A stretch of DNA of 64,000 nucleotides, taken from NCBI RefSeq assembly GCF_000209165.1, contig NC_009045.1, positions 620,001 through 684,000 of the forward strand, in the 5' to 3' direction. Below, in pieces: positions 37,181 through 48,560 of this stretch. The notes under the pieces are model-generated. The model was given only the letters and a program-made list of their open reading frames with translations, was not told the origin of the DNA and made no database searches. Origin of the DNA: Scheffersomyces stipitis CBS 6054 (taxonomy: Eukaryota; Ascomycota; Pichiomycetes; Serinales; Debaryomycetaceae). Position numbers and translations under genes: made by a program. Position 1 is the first letter of the stretch; every line of letters begins with the position of its first letter.

Positions 37181-37612
37181 TGTTGAGATTGGAAATCTAG
37201 AGTAATCCAATAGATTGAAGTTTAGTTATATAACAAGAAACTGAGCGTGCAAGAAACTACGAATGCAAGAAATAATATTTCAGATTAGAAGCATTATTCA
37301 GAAACGCACAGGTTGCAAATTAAGCCGCACTGATGTGCAGGCAACTCTGAGGTATAAAAGAAAGCTGAAATCCTCAAAGTCTTGAAAAAGTTTATACGTT
37401 TATAATTAATCAATTTACGATTCATTTGATGGAGGTTATTCTAGAGATGCAGAGAATAACATATTGAACGACTGTAGGATACGCTGTATCCATATAGACA
37501 AGTTGCGCGCCTTGTTTAAACAGTTGTATCAAGATAAAGAAGAAGACAGACAAATTACAACATGGATAGGCAATCAAGAGGTCTACATAAACTAGAGTCC
37601 ATCATATCAACA
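37181..37612 (+). repeat. Solo LTR-C (432 bp)
   Basis: The segment starts TGTTGAGATTGGAAATC and ends ATATCAACA. It has a TATA-like GTATAAAAG near 37352 and an ATG at 37562 opening MDRQSRGLHKLE... into its end, the same LTR-internal gag start seen in families A and B. Flanks AGTTA and ATTCA do not match, so it has been rearranged. A degenerate relative lies at 23393-23723. Confidence 0.75.
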
Positions 37613-37852
37613 ATTCACATTTCAAAATGCTCAGCAAAGTAGGTAGAAAGCAGCTTGGCAGCCGATAACTGAACAGTAGTACTGACCGACGTGTCACTAA
37701 TCTTAGCGACCAAACCAGTAACGTACTCGACCTTCTCAGAGTACGTCATAACCGAATAATTGACGTGGATAGCCTCCCAAAGAGCCTGACCAGAAAGATT
37801 CTCGGCAAGAAGAGAATCAACAATCTCTTTAGACACCGTCTTGTCAATAAGC
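37613..37852 (-). pseudogene. Gag fragment next to the B1 3' LTR
   Basis: On the minus strand 80 codons continue in frame from the LTR-B internal ATG (MNASELQQ) into LIDKTVSKEIVDSLLAENLSGQALWEAIHVNY..., a gag unlike that of B1. The expected primer-binding site is absent at the LTR border. A deletion or recombination has therefore joined a B-type LTR to the interior of another element's gag. Confidence 0.8.
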
Positions 37853-38320
37853 TGTTGAAGTTCAGAAGCATTCATAGTGTCTTACGTGTAATAATTGTTA
37901 ACAGTAAAGGTAGAACTTGTAAGTTGTTCTCGTTATCGTTATTAAAACATTTAGAAAGTCTATCTAACTCTAAGGGGATACCACCCTTATTTATGTTGTT
38001 GTCTCACACTCACATGCTCCATGTGATTCTTGTTCAATATCTCATGGATCCTATTCTCTGCATCACGTTCATCTCATAGCTGTGGGGTTGAGACCTTTCT
38101 CCACATCTGTTTCCATATGTCCGTGTGGGGTTCTCCTATCATCTCTGTATACCTGCCATTGTGTTTTCTATTACCACCATATCCTCATTATGATATATGA
38201 TTGGCTCTCACAAGAGTTGCAGCCAAATCTATTAGATTATCAATATCCGGTATCTACGATATTTTCTAGATCATGCATATTCATGCATTATCAAACTTTA
38301 TCTAATACCGGATTTCAACA
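37853..38320 (-). repeat. 3' LTR of B1 (468 bp)
   Basis: LTR-B with termini TGTTGAAG...TTTCAACA. On the minus strand it follows a polypurine tract (reverse complement of GCCTCCCTTAA at 38321-38331). Confidence 0.93.
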
Positions 38321-38344
38321 GCCTCCCTTAATCTAATAGTCTCT

Positions 38345-41300
38345 TCACGAAATCCCTGCTAACGCTCTTAATTTTATGTGTTGCGGTTTTGCTAGCGCCT
38401 TTGTGAATATGTCGGCTATATTGAATTCAGATTTGACAGGTATTAATTTTATGGTCTCCTCTTTTATCCTTTCACGGATGAAATGGTATCTTATGTCGAT
38501 ATGCTTAGTCCTCAGATGAACGGTTGGATGTTCACTTAGTTTTATACAGGATACATTATCCTCATGAATTCCTATAGGTAATGTTAGTGGTATCTGTAGT
38601 TCACCAAATAGGGTTCTCAACCAAAGCACTTCTTTCACGGCTTCTGCTAGTGCGATATATTCGGCTTCAGTGGTAGAAGTTGCGACTATAGCTTGCTTCT
38701 TCGATTTCCAAGAAATCAATCCTCCTCCGAACTTCACTGCATAGCCCGTGATGGATTTCCTATTGTCTGTTGAAGATCCCCAATCTGCGTCTACAAATAC
38801 TTCAAGTTGTCCAGTCTTTGAGTAACGTTGCCCAAGAGACCTGGTTCCCTTGAGATATCGAAGAACATGCTTCGCTGCTGTAAGATGTGCCTCTCTTGGC
38901 TCTTTAAAGTATCTACTGAGAACTCCTGTAATAAAACTTATGTCTCCTCTTACCGTGTTGCTAGCATATAGCAACTTTCCAACTATTGATCGGTATAAGG
39001 TAGGATTCTCCAATAACGCAGTCTCGTTATTTTCAAGTTTCAATCCAGGCAAACCTGGTGTTGATACTGGGTTACAGTTCTCCATTCCGAACTCTTCTAG
39101 GATCTTATCAATATAATCCCCTAAGTCTGCTTTTATTCCATCACTCCCTTGAGTGATATTAATGCCTAGGAACTTCCTAGCTATTCCAAGATCTTTCATC
39201 TTGAACTGGGCACTCAACTGTCCCTTGATTTCTTTTATCTCATTCTGATTGTCTCCAGCAATCAATAAATCATCGACATAAAGTCCAATGATCACACTTC
39301 TTCTCGTGTATAGTCCATACTCTGACAAAGACCTTTTAAAACCGATCTTCTCAAGGAAACTATTCATTGTTTCATTCCATATCAATGGAGCCTGTTTCAA
39401 TCCGTACAAGGACTTATTAAGCTGACACACCTTCTCAAAGGCACTACAATCCTGGTACCCAGATGGTTGCTTCATGTAGATCTTAAGATCAATCTTACCA
39501 TTCAAAAATGCTGTCGACACATCCATCTGGTGTACCTTCTTTCCATACATGGCCGCAAGTGCAAGTAACAACTTGACACTCTCACTTCTAATTACTGGAG
39601 CAAACGTCTCTTTGTAATCAACTCCATATCTTTGTTGGAATCCTCGTACCACAAGCCTAGCTTTGTATTTTCCTCCATCCTTGATGGTGTACACCCATCT
39701 TACTCCAAGGACTTTCGTTTTCTTGTCCGGAAGATCTACTAATGTCCATGTGTCATTTTCAGAATGAGCAGCCATTTCGGTATTCATGGCTTCAATCCAT
39801 TTCTCAGAATCTGGAGAATTAATGGCTTCTTCGTATGTGTTTGGTACTTTCTTGCTCTCTGTAGATTCAACCGACATTTGATAAGCATGACCTTGGATGC
39901 AAATATTAGCTTCATCATATGTATCATCATTCGGATCATCGCTATTCGATTCTAAAGTCTCGTTCCAAAACTCATTGTCATCTTCAATGTATTCATATCT
40001 CACTTTCTTTGTCATCTTCGTTGATGGCACTTTCTTTCTCTTGTTTCCAGTCCTCTGATTTTGGTCAGGACTTATCACTGGTGTCAATGAGTGTTTGGTG
40101 AGAACCTCACCCCCCGTAGAATCGGATGCGAGGAGATTAGATGGCATGCGTGCAAGTTCAGAGTCCGTGGAATCATAGGACAGAAGAGACGCAGCAGGGG
40201 ACGAATGTAATGGTTGCAAATTGTGCGAAATAGATACAGGGGTAGCAGGAGAATCTTCCCTGTGCATATCAGGTGATTGTGCGCGTGAGGGATCGCTCGA
40301 GGAAGTTTCATGTTCATCACTCGAGATGTGTTCAGCTCGTGAAGTGGTGGCAACGTCGGATGAAAAACGAGGGACACCGGACACGCCCATAGGAATAGTC
40401 GAAGCAGACGTAGTTGGCGCATGATCAGGTGAGTTTTCAAATGGGTAGATCGATTCATCAAACGAAACTTGATTGGAACTAACTACTTTATGAGAATGTA
40501 ATTCATATATCAAGTATGATGAGCGGTTGCTATCATAGCCCAACATCACACCTTTAACGGCCCGAGGTGAGAATTTCAGGGGACGAAGAGGTTCAGGAAT
40601 ATAAGCAAATGCAGCACACCCAAACGTGCGGAGATGATCAATCGACGGTGGTTCGAGGTGCAATAGTTCGAACAGCGTCTTGTCAGCAATAGTCCTGGAG
40701 GGAAGCCTATTCAATAAATATGCGGCACATTTAACAGCGTAGGGCCAGAATGCTTGAGGAACAGAAGCATGTCCAAGTAGCGTCCTGGCCTTATCGATTA
40801 CCGAGCGGATCGAACGCTCTGCGGTTCCATTCTGATAAGAATTGTGAGCAACCGTACGCTGATGTGCTATACCTTCCTGTTCAAGGAAGCTCCTGAGACT
40901 ATGGTTGACAAATTCACCCCCATTATCTGTACGAAGAGCACCAACACGATATCCACCACGAGTAGAGAAAAATGAGTGTAATAGCCGAATATGGATAATA
41001 ATCTGGTGGGCCACATCCGACTTCCTAACGATTGGGAACACCCACTTAAACTTGCTATAATCATCCACAAGCACACAGAAATAACTTTCAGAAGAGATTC
41101 CTGGCGTATTATGAGGGCCGGAGACATCCGAGTGAAGAATTTGTAAAGGAGTTGTTGTATCCGATTTATGGGAAACCTTCGGGATACTACGTGTCTTCTT
41201 ATATTCCAGACAGCTGGCACAACTCTTCGTTACATCACCAATTTTCTCAATATCAGCAAGCGAGTAATTGTCACGAAGAACTTGCTGTTCAATAGCCTGA

Positions 41301-42625
41301 TGCGGATGACCAAGACGGTTATGAAGAACAGATAAGGCGGAGACTAAAGGTGGTACAGGTGTCATATCAAGGACGGAAAGTCCAAGATCGTCCCTATAGA
41401 CACCAAAACGACCAATCCGTGGATGATAGATTCCGTCTACTTTGGTGGTAAGGGGCGAACCAGAGACACGAACAGCAGCATGCACGGAGATAAGATTTTT
41501 AGTGCATTCTGGAACATAGCATACTTCCTGAAGGACTATAGTCTCATCAGCAGACCTAAACTTGATAGACCCTCTACCTAAGACAGGAAGACGAACTCCG
41601 CCAGCACAAGAAACAAAACTACCGGACTCCGGTTTAAAAGTCCAAAACAAGGACCGATCATGACAAATGTGAATCGAAGCACCAGAGTCAAAGATGAACT
41701 CCGGTGAATGAGATGTCGTGGAGCCGGTGGTTGTAGTGAGCACGAAGGCACTTTCGTTAACAGCAACATTTGCAGTAGCACCTGACTTGTATTGCTTCTT
41801 GCGCTCATTGTCACTAAAGGAGCGCTTCTTGGACGTATTGGTCAGCCATCCAGTATACTTACCAACACGAATAGGCGAGCAACACACATCACGTCTGTGA
41901 CCACGACCACCACAGTTGTAACACTTAGTGTTCCAAAGCGGATCATTGGCATCAACAGAAGGACGTCTGGTGTCAGTGGAAAAGGTAGCAGCAAGAACTG
42001 ATGGAGCAGTAGGAGTTTCGGTAGAATTCTCTGCTTTTGCTAGAAATTTGAAAACATCATCATACTTCAACGATTCGTTGCCCAGGTGGAAGTAATTTTG
42101 CATGAGATTAGGGGAACTTCGAGTAACTAGAAGGTGAAGACCCTTAATTTCATCAAAGGTATAGGATTCGTTCAAGGAATAAAGAGAGTCAAAAACCGGC
42201 TTAACAACGTCAGTTGTCAAAGATGGAGTGTGAATCACTGTCAATAACGACTTGACATATTGGGCAACATCGTGGTGATCCATGGTACCATAAAGATCAA
42301 GAACCCGTAACCAACGTGCTCTGCCAGTGACTGGCTCACGACTGAGAGTACTACGAACTTTCTCAGACAAGGTTTTGGAAAGAACAAAGTCAATATAGGA
42401 GTTGAATGCGGATCTGTCCTCAGAAGTGTATCCATCGTCAACATTTGTCAGAGGCAAAAGATATGCCACAAATTCTTTTCCAATTGGTTCGAAAAGTTGA
42501 TCCATTCTGGTTTTCCATAATGAAAAGTCGTTGATGGAAGTCAACATTTGTTCTGAAGGAAACGAGATTGAGTAGTTGAACTTCAGGTGACGGCTCATAA
42601 CCTGTTGAAGTTCAGAAGCATTCAT
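38345..42625 (-). CDS. Gag-Pol polyprotein of retrotransposon B1
   Basis: This single 1426-aa frame starts at an ATG inside the 5' LTR (MNASELQQVMSRH). Gag has a CCHC knuckle CYNCGGRGHRRDVC (Cys235-Cys248). Protease has FIFDSGAS with Asp313. Integrase has HNRLGHPH...CASC, then [20 protein letters not shown] and GTAERSIRS. The linker (about 740-960) is Ser/acidic rather than Pro-rich, which explains the shorter protein compared with A1. Reverse transcriptase has GVRWVYTIKDGGKYKARLVV and YVDDLLIAGD (Asp1118-Asp1119). RNase H has FVDADWGSS, TTEAEYIAL and DIRYHFIRE. Catalytic residues look intact, so the element may be active or recently active. It ends 24 bp before the 3' LTR. Confidence 0.95.
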   Translation of the reverse strand: MNASELQQVMSRHLKFNYSISFPSEQMLTSINDFSLWKTRMDQLFEPIGKEFVAYLLPLTNVDDGYTSEDRSAFNSYIDFVLSKTLSEKVRSTLSREPVTGRARWLRVLDLYGTMDHHDVAQYVKSLLTVIHTPSLTTDVVKPVFDSLYSLNESYTFDEIKGLHLLVTRSSPNLMQNYFHLGNESLKYDDVFKFLAKAENSTETPTAPSVLAATFSTDTRRPSVDANDPLWNTKCYNCGGRGHRRDVCCSPIRVGKYTGWLTNTSKKRSFSDNERKKQYKSGATANVAVNESAFVLTTTTGSTTSHSPEFIFDSGASIHICHDRSLFWTFKPESGSFVSCAGGVRLPVLGRGSIKFRSADETIVLQEVCYVPECTKNLISVHAAVRVSGSPLTTKVDGIYHPRIGRFGVYRDDLGLSVLDMTPVPPLVSALSVLHNRLGHPHQAIEQQVLRDNYSLADIEKIGDVTKSCASCLEYKKTRSIPKVSHKSDTTTPLQILHSDVSGPHNTPGISSESYFCVLVDDYSKFKWVFPIVRKSDVAHQIIIHIRLLHSFFSTRGGYRVGALRTDNGGEFVNHSLRSFLEQEGIAHQRTVAHNSYQNGTAERSIRSVIDKARTLLGHASVPQAFWPYAVKCAAYLLNRLPSRTIADKTLFELLHLEPPSIDHLRTFGCAAFAYIPEPLRPLKFSPRAVKGVMLGYDSNRSSYLIYELHSHKVVSSNQVSFDESIYPFENSPDHAPTTSASTIPMGVSGVPRFSSDVATTSRAEHISSDEHETSSSDPSRAQSPDMHREDSPATPVSISHNLQPLHSSPAASLLSYDSTDSELARMPSNLLASDSTGGEVLTKHSLTPVISPDQNQRTGNKRKKVPSTKMTKKVRYEYIEDDNEFWNETLESNSDDPNDDTYDEANICIQGHAYQMSVESTESKKVPNTYEEAINSPDSEKWIEAMNTEMAAHSENDTWTLVDLPDKKTKVLGVRWVYTIKDGGKYKARLVVRGFQQRYGVDYKETFAPVIRSESVKLLLALAAMYGKKVHQMDVSTAFLNGKIDLKIYMKQPSGYQDCSAFEKVCQLNKSLYGLKQAPLIWNETMNSFLEKIGFKRSLSEYGLYTRRSVIIGLYVDDLLIAGDNQNEIKEIKGQLSAQFKMKDLGIARKFLGINITQGSDGIKADLGDYIDKILEEFGMENCNPVSTPGLPGLKLENNETALLENPTLYRSIVGKLLYASNTVRGDISFITGVLSRYFKEPREAHLTAAKHVLRYLKGTRSLGQRYSKTGQLEVFVDADWGSSTDNRKSITGYAVKFGGGLISWKSKKQAIVATSTTEAEYIALAEAVKEVLWLRTLFGELQIPLTLPIGIHEDNVSCIKLSEHPTVHLRTKHIDIRYHFIRERIKEETIKLIPVKSEFNIADIFTKALAKPQHIKLRALAGIS
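42591..42602 (-). other. Primer-binding site of B1
   Basis: On the minus strand GGTTATGAGCCG follows the LTR directly. It matches the complement of the initiator tRNA-Met anticodon arm over 11 bases, like A1. It codes for Val-Met-Ser-Arg in Gag. Confidence 0.88.
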
Positions 42626-43070
42626 AGTGTCTTACGTGTAATAATTGTTAACAGTAAAGGTAGAACTTGTAAGTTGTTCTAGTTATCGTTATTAAAACAT
42701 TTAGAAAGTCTATCTAACTCTAAGGGGATACCACCCTTATTTATGTTGTTGTCTCACACTCACATGCTCCATGTGATTCTTGTTCAATATCTCATGGATC
42801 CTATTCTCTGCATCACGTTCATCTCATAGCTGTGGGGTTGAGACCTTTCTCCACATCTGTTTCCATATGTCCGTGTGGGGTTCTCCTATCATCTCTGTAT
42901 ACCTGCCATTGTGTTTTCTATTACCACCATATCCTCATTATGATATATGATTGGCTCTCACAAGAGTTGCAGCCAAATCTATTAGATTATCAATATCCGG
43001 TATCTACGATATTTTCTAGATCATGCATATTCATGCATTATCAAACTTTATCTAATACCGGATTTCAACA
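42603..43070 (-). repeat. 5' LTR of B1 (468 bp)
   Basis: This LTR-B copy on the minus strand contains the gag ATG at 42625 within its last 23 bases. It is nearly identical to the 3' LTR and close to the solo LTR at 27137. Confidence 0.93.
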
Positions 43071-46000
43071 GTTCTCAATTTCTTTGCTTATCATGATGAA
43101 CTTTCTCCTCCTGCCACGTCCTCCGCCTTGCTGGTCCTGTCCTCGTCTCAATCTGCTTATGCCCTTACCTCCTTGTCTTCACCTTCGGGTCCTGTCACCA
43201 GGAACTTGATCAAGGCTAAAGGTACGGATCTGATTTGGCAGCTTGACTGCTACAACTGCTATGGGTGTGGTCATATGGCCAAGAACTGCCCTGCTCCCTA
43301 TCGTGAGGGTGAAGTTCCTCGTATGGCTTCTCGTTTCGGTCCTGGCGGTCCAGGAAAGCACCGCAGGAAGCACGGTTCTCGTCCAAAGCCTGCTGCTCAT
43401 TATGCTCTCGCTGATGATGCTCTGACTTTTGGTTTTGACCAGCCCGGTGCTTATTATGCTCATCTCGCTCACTACACCCACTATGCCCTCTTGGCTTCTT
43501 CTTCCTCTGCCAGCTTTATTTTTGATTCAGGTGCTTCTACCCACATTTGTAACGATAGAAGTCTCTTCCATGACATCGTTCCTCACTCTGGTTCTGTCAT
43601 GAACGCCGGTCACGAGCCTCTCTCGATTGCCGGTCGTGGTACTCTTGTGTTTGATCTCCATGGTCAGAAGATTCGGGTGTTCAATGTTCTTTACGTTCCT
43701 GACTGTACTCAGAATCTTCTTTCCATCCTGGCTGTTACTACTACGGGCGACAAACTTGTTATCTCTCATGATGATATTGTTCACCCCAAGTATGGCCAAC
43801 TTGCTACCAGAGACCTGAGAAATCTTTACTTGCTGTGTCTTGAAATTGTCCGCCCCTCGACTGTCTCGCGGGCTGACCACTCTGCCTACTCGGCCCCCGC
43901 TCCTGTTACGGTCGCTGCTCCTGCTGCGGACCCTGGTGTGGCACCTATTTCTGCCTCTGCTCTTGTCCATGCTCGCCTTGGCCACCCTTCTCCGACTGTC
44001 GTTCGTCTGGCCTTGAAATATCCGAACATGCCTCGCACGGCTGTTCACGACTCGATTTCATGTGAAGCATGTCTTCGCTCCAAGAGCACTCGGGTTATTC
44101 CCAAAACGACCACCGGTCCAGTCACATCTGCTCCCTTGCAACTTCTTCACTGTGACTTATCCGGTCCTCATGCCGGTGGTCCCTCCTCGTTGTTTTATTT
44201 TTGTATTCTTCTTGACGACTTTACTCGCTTCAAGGCTGTTGGGCCTATTCTCAAGAAATCGGATGCTGCGGACTTCATTATCAAAGTTATTAAGGCATGG
44301 ACAAACCACTTCTCCAGTCGTGGTGGCTACCGTGTCTGTAACTTTCGTTCTGACAATGGAGGTGAGTTTGTCAATCTGACGCTTACTTCATTCTTTGCGG
44401 CAGAAGGTATCCAGACCCAGCTCACTGTGCCTGGTAACTCACACCAAAATGGACGTGCTGAAAGAGCGATTCGCTCCGTTCTTGACAAAACGCGTACCAT
44501 GATCACTGCGTGTTCTCTTCCTTCACCGCTCTTCCCGCATGCACTCCAACATGCTGCATTTCTCCTAAACCGGCTACCAACACCTGTTCTCCAAAATCGC
44601 TCGCCATTTGAACTCTGGCATGGCGCGAGGCCTATCTTATCTCAACTTAAAGTGTTTGGGTGTGCTGCCTTTGTGAATGTTCCACCCAATCACCGTCAAC
44701 TGAAGTTGGTCGCTCGTGCAATCAAGGGTGTTTATCTTGGATCTGATCCGTTTCGGAAAGATCATCTTGTTTATGATCTCGCTACCAGACAAGTGATTAC
44801 CTCTTCTCATGTTCGGTTCCAGGAAAATGTCTTTCCTTTTGCAAGACCTCTGACGTCTACTGTCGTGTCAGCTACCTCCATTGGTGGTGGTGGTAGTGGT
44901 GGTGGCAGTTTTCCTTCTATTCTGGCACCTGCTCCAGGCCTCACTCAGGGTCCTCGTGTGTCTCTGCCCCCATCTCCCTCGCCTCCATCCACGCCATTTG
45001 GCAGTACTGTTGCTCAATCGCCAGGTTCATCTGCCGCTCTGTCGTCTGCTTCGGCACCGGTCTCTCCTGCTGCATCTACTACTTCTCTGTCGCAGCCTCC
45101 GTCGACTCCTACACCGGTGCCTTCTCCTATTCTGGTACCTTCTCCTACTCCGGCGCCTGCTTCTACTCCGGTACCTTCTTCTGCTCTGGTACCTTCTTCT
45201 GCTCCGGTACCTTCTGATACTCTGGTACCTTCTACTTCTGCGGCCCTAACTGCACCATCCCGTGCCGTTGTTCTGGCTCAGAGGTCCGATCTGCCTCCCT
45301 CTGATTCCTACGAGCTGTCCGACGACTCCTATACAGCTCCTGCTCCTCGTGAGGCCCCAAATCTTACTGCTCCTCGTGAGGTACCATCCCTTCCTGCTCC
45401 TCGTAAGGTACCCTCCCTTCCTTCAACTCGTAAGGTGCCATCTCTTCCAGCACCTCGTACAGTACCCTCCCTTCTTCCTGTTCCTCGCAATAGACCATCT
45501 GCTCCTACTGCTCCTCTCGGTCTTCCTCATCCTGCGGTTGAGGCTCCACTCACTATCCCTGGATCTTCATCAGCCATACCCATGGAAATAGACTCTACGG
45601 ATACCGAGCCTGAGCCTATGTTTGAAGATGGCTATGACATGGAAGTGGTCTCTGATCAGGAATTCTTCGATGCTCCTGACCAATACGGTACTTATCCACG
45701 TTCGTCACCTCTGATCTCCACACGCTCCTCTATGGATGTTCTGCTGGATCAGGAAGAATATCCAGATCCGTCAACCTATATGGACATCGTGGTGATGGAT
45801 TCGGATGACCTTTCTTCTTATCACGACTCGGAAATGGAGGATGCCTCCGACATGGATCCCCTTCCGCTTATTCGTCCTACTTCTAATATGGAAATGGAGG
45901 ACACCTCCGCCACTTATTCTCTGCCGCCTACTCGTCCTACTCCTACTACGCAGACTGTGGTGTCCTCTACACCTCCACCTCCTCCTCAACCACTGCCTCG

Positions 46001-47250
46001 GGTCGTTCAATCCGACTCTCCTCAATCCTCTCCTATTATTGAGGTTCCTGATTCTCCCCCACTTCAATCTCGTCCTCAGCAATTCCTCCTCCCTCCGGGT
46101 CTTTCTCCTACTCGTCTCATTGAGTTGCCTGCTTCAGGGGGGAAGGAACTCATCCTATCGCTGTCCGACCGTGCCTTGGTCCCTCTGAATTCTGAGGCCA
46201 ACAACAAACTAACTCATCTTGTTGTATCGCGTCCTCCTCCGGTGAATGGGGTTAAGCATAAACTCACCCCGGTTCCGTCGCGTGATGGAACACATCCACA
46301 AACACTCAAGAGGGCACACAGACCAATACTTGTTCCAACACGGTCACAGAGACAACAGGACAATCAAAATTTGATCAGCTATCCGCAGAGACAACAAATT
46401 GAGTACATCACCACCGATAGTGAATCGTTTTCAGAAGCAGACAATCCCAACGATCCCGACTATACTGAAACACATGGCCAACCTCTCATTATGGGTAGCA
46501 GTGCATTTATGGTCACCATAATGACTCCACAAGTGCCACGCACCTATGAGGAAGCCATTTTTGAGCTTCCTAAAGGAAAACGAGCCCTAGGAATGAAGTG
46601 GGTATACACCATCAAAGATGATGGAACTTACAAAGCCAGACTAGTCGCTCTTGGGTTTAGACAAAAACATGGAATTGACTATGAAGAAACCTTTGCGCCT
46701 GTGATCAGGAATGAAAGTATTTCTACTAGCCATTGCGGCTGTCCATAAGATGAAGATTCATCAGATGGACGTCTCGACGGCCTTCTTAAATGGGAAGATT
46801 GACACAGAACTCTACATTAAACAGCCTAAAGGTTTCATAGATGAACAATTCCCTCATATGGCTTGCAAGTTGAGCAAATCACTCTATGGTCTAAAACAGG
46901 CTCCGTTAATCTGGAACTCTACTATCAATAAATTCTTGGAGTCTAACGGTTATTCGATCGAAAACCTAATTCGGGATATACAGAAGAAAGGTTGTGATTT
47001 CGGTCTTTATGAAAAAATAACACCTCGTATATCAAACTCAGTGAGCATTCTGCACACTACAATGGAACTAAACACATATAGATATTTCTATAATTTCATT
47101 CGTGACAAAATCATTGACAATATTCTCAAACTTAGCCAAATTTGCTGATAACGTTGCTGTTATGTTTACAAAAGGACTACAACGGGTAGCCTTCCAAGAC
47201 TTAATCCAATAATCAAGGAATGGGATTAACATTATAAAATGACCATTGGA
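43071..47250 (+). pseudogene. Gag-pol remainder of element A2, broken
   Basis: From [10 protein letters not shown] in gag the sequence is nearly identical to A1 through the knuckle, protease, integrase and linker to about 46555. Then a deletion of roughly 87 bp removes the region corresponding to NSPQRERWIEAM...WTLA. A 5-bp deletion near 46718 shifts the frame in reverse transcriptase. After about 46930 the match falls apart, with a deletion of about 0.7 kb that removes YVDD and most of RNase H; only short degraded pieces remain to the polypurine tract at 47251. Gag between about 35991 and this point is missing (about 250 bp relative to A1). Confidence 0.9.
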
Positions 47251-47259
47251 TTAAGGGGA

Positions 47260-47615
47260 TGTTGAAGATGGTAAAATTGAATATCTTCAAAATATTCCGG
47301 TGCTAATCCAGTGCTTAATTTTGCAAGTGCAGGATTTGCAGCCATTTTAACGAGATTTTGGCATAAATTGGGAAAACATTCTCCGATCAGAAGCAATGGT
47401 ATTTTAGGAAACCGGAAAATCAGAACAGCCCGGTCCATTTCTTTTCATGTTACATGATGGGATTTCTAAGTATTTAAAGGGGTCGTACTCCATTCTAATT
47501 TTCTATAACTTTTGTTCTTATATATGGAAAAATAGCTATCCTTAAATATATTATCTTAAATGAGAGTTTGGACAATCTGATTCAATATACGAAGCTTCCA
47601 AAGCAAAAAGTATTA
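47260..47615 (+). repeat. Degenerate 3' LTR-A of element A2
   Basis: It follows TTAAGGGGA and starts TGTTGAAGATGG. It then tracks LTR-A in order (GCTAATCCAGTGC.., GCAGGATTTGCAGCCATT, CTATAACTTTTGTTCTTATATATGGAAA, GATTCAATATACGAAGCTTCCAAAGCAAA) with many changes, and lacks the terminal TCAACA. It is far more diverged from A1 than the A2 5' LTR is. Confidence 0.8.
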
Positions 47616-48449
47616 ATTACTGATAGCCTATCTTGACTGATTCCTTCTGGTCACAAGCAACCACTGATTGACAATCCACTGGCTGATTCTAGTTATCCTG
47701 GGTTAATATTTGCCATTTTTAGTACCATATGACTTTGCTATTAGTATTGAAGGACTATTTAATGCAAAATCATAATGGTTACATACTGTCAGTCTGTTAT
47801 GACTACTTACTATTAGGCCTTTGAAGACTAGCATCAATGACTAGTCGCAGTCTTCTATAACTACATCTGTTATGGGAGACCCAGAGTGTTTTCCTGTTAC
47901 TTACTGTTCACCCTGCCATGGATTCCTATATGACTACAACTCCTGTTGTCAGAAAAACTAGAGTGTCTCCTTTTTTTGTTCTAAAAGTGACAACATGTCA
48001 TTCTAATGCACTTCACAATTAGTTACTACAGTCTTCTGTTACTGTATTATCTTTTTACTGAGAGAAACACGAGTGTGTTCTCGAATACCTAGAATGACTA
48101 GCAGTCATGCTATGGTTACGGGTTATCTGGAACCTCATGTCGTTCCAAATTGACTTTCAATATGGTGCTCCAAAAGTCCCATACGATTTCGCATCAGTCT
48201 GTTAGTCCATACAGCATACATTTATCATCTGAATTACTTTCTACTACAGGTTTACGGAGTGTCAGCTTAAGATAGTAGTCTTATTCTCGAATATAGAATA
48301 GTATTGCTATAAAAGCTGCACATGTGGTGCAGTGCCCACCACTTCTGATTTTACAAATATGACCTCCTTTTCTGCCTATATGGCATCGTTTTGGTTCTAT
48401 TTGTATGGCTAATGGTGTTCCCCTTCTTATTTGTGGTTACTGTACCTTT
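47616..48449. other. Unassigned non-coding DNA with weak internal repetition
   Basis: I see no gene. Similar phrases recur: CAGTCTTCT...CTGTTATGGGAGACCCAGAGTGT from 47848 and CAGTCTTCTGTTACTG...GAGAGAAACACGAGTGT from 48029, 181 bp apart. A third CTAGAGTGTCTCC lies near 47960. This could be a decayed tandem repeat or an old transposon. Confidence 0.35.
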
Positions 48450-48560
48450 CCAAATTCGAGGAATACAATTTATAGTTGTAATCTAGCTGTTTACGTGCAG
48501 ATTACTGCAAATGTATAAAAACTTACCTTAATAAGATTACATTAGTTGAAAATGGTGAAA
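48450..48560 (+). repeat. Degenerate LTR-D fragment
   Basis: CAAATTCGAGGAATACAATTTATAGTTGTAATCTAGCTG...CTGCAAATGTATAAA aligns by eye with the start of LTR-D at 35992 (AAATTCAGAGAATTGAAACTATAATTGTAATCTAACA...CTGCAAATTTACAAA). The terminal TGTTGA is lost. Confidence 0.45.

Larger units (their letters stand above)
37853..43070 (-). mobile_element. Full-length Ty5/copia-like retrotransposon B1
   Basis: This 5218-bp element on the minus strand has two 468-bp LTRs that differ at one position I can see (TTCTCGTT versus TTCTAGTT near 37930 and 42680). It has an uninterrupted Gag-Pol frame, a primer-binding site and a polypurine tract. Flanks are TAAGC (left) and GTTCT (right), so there is no target duplication. 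The left flank is foreign gag and the right flank is A2 gag, so the element borders have been exchanged by recombination. Confidence 0.94.
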
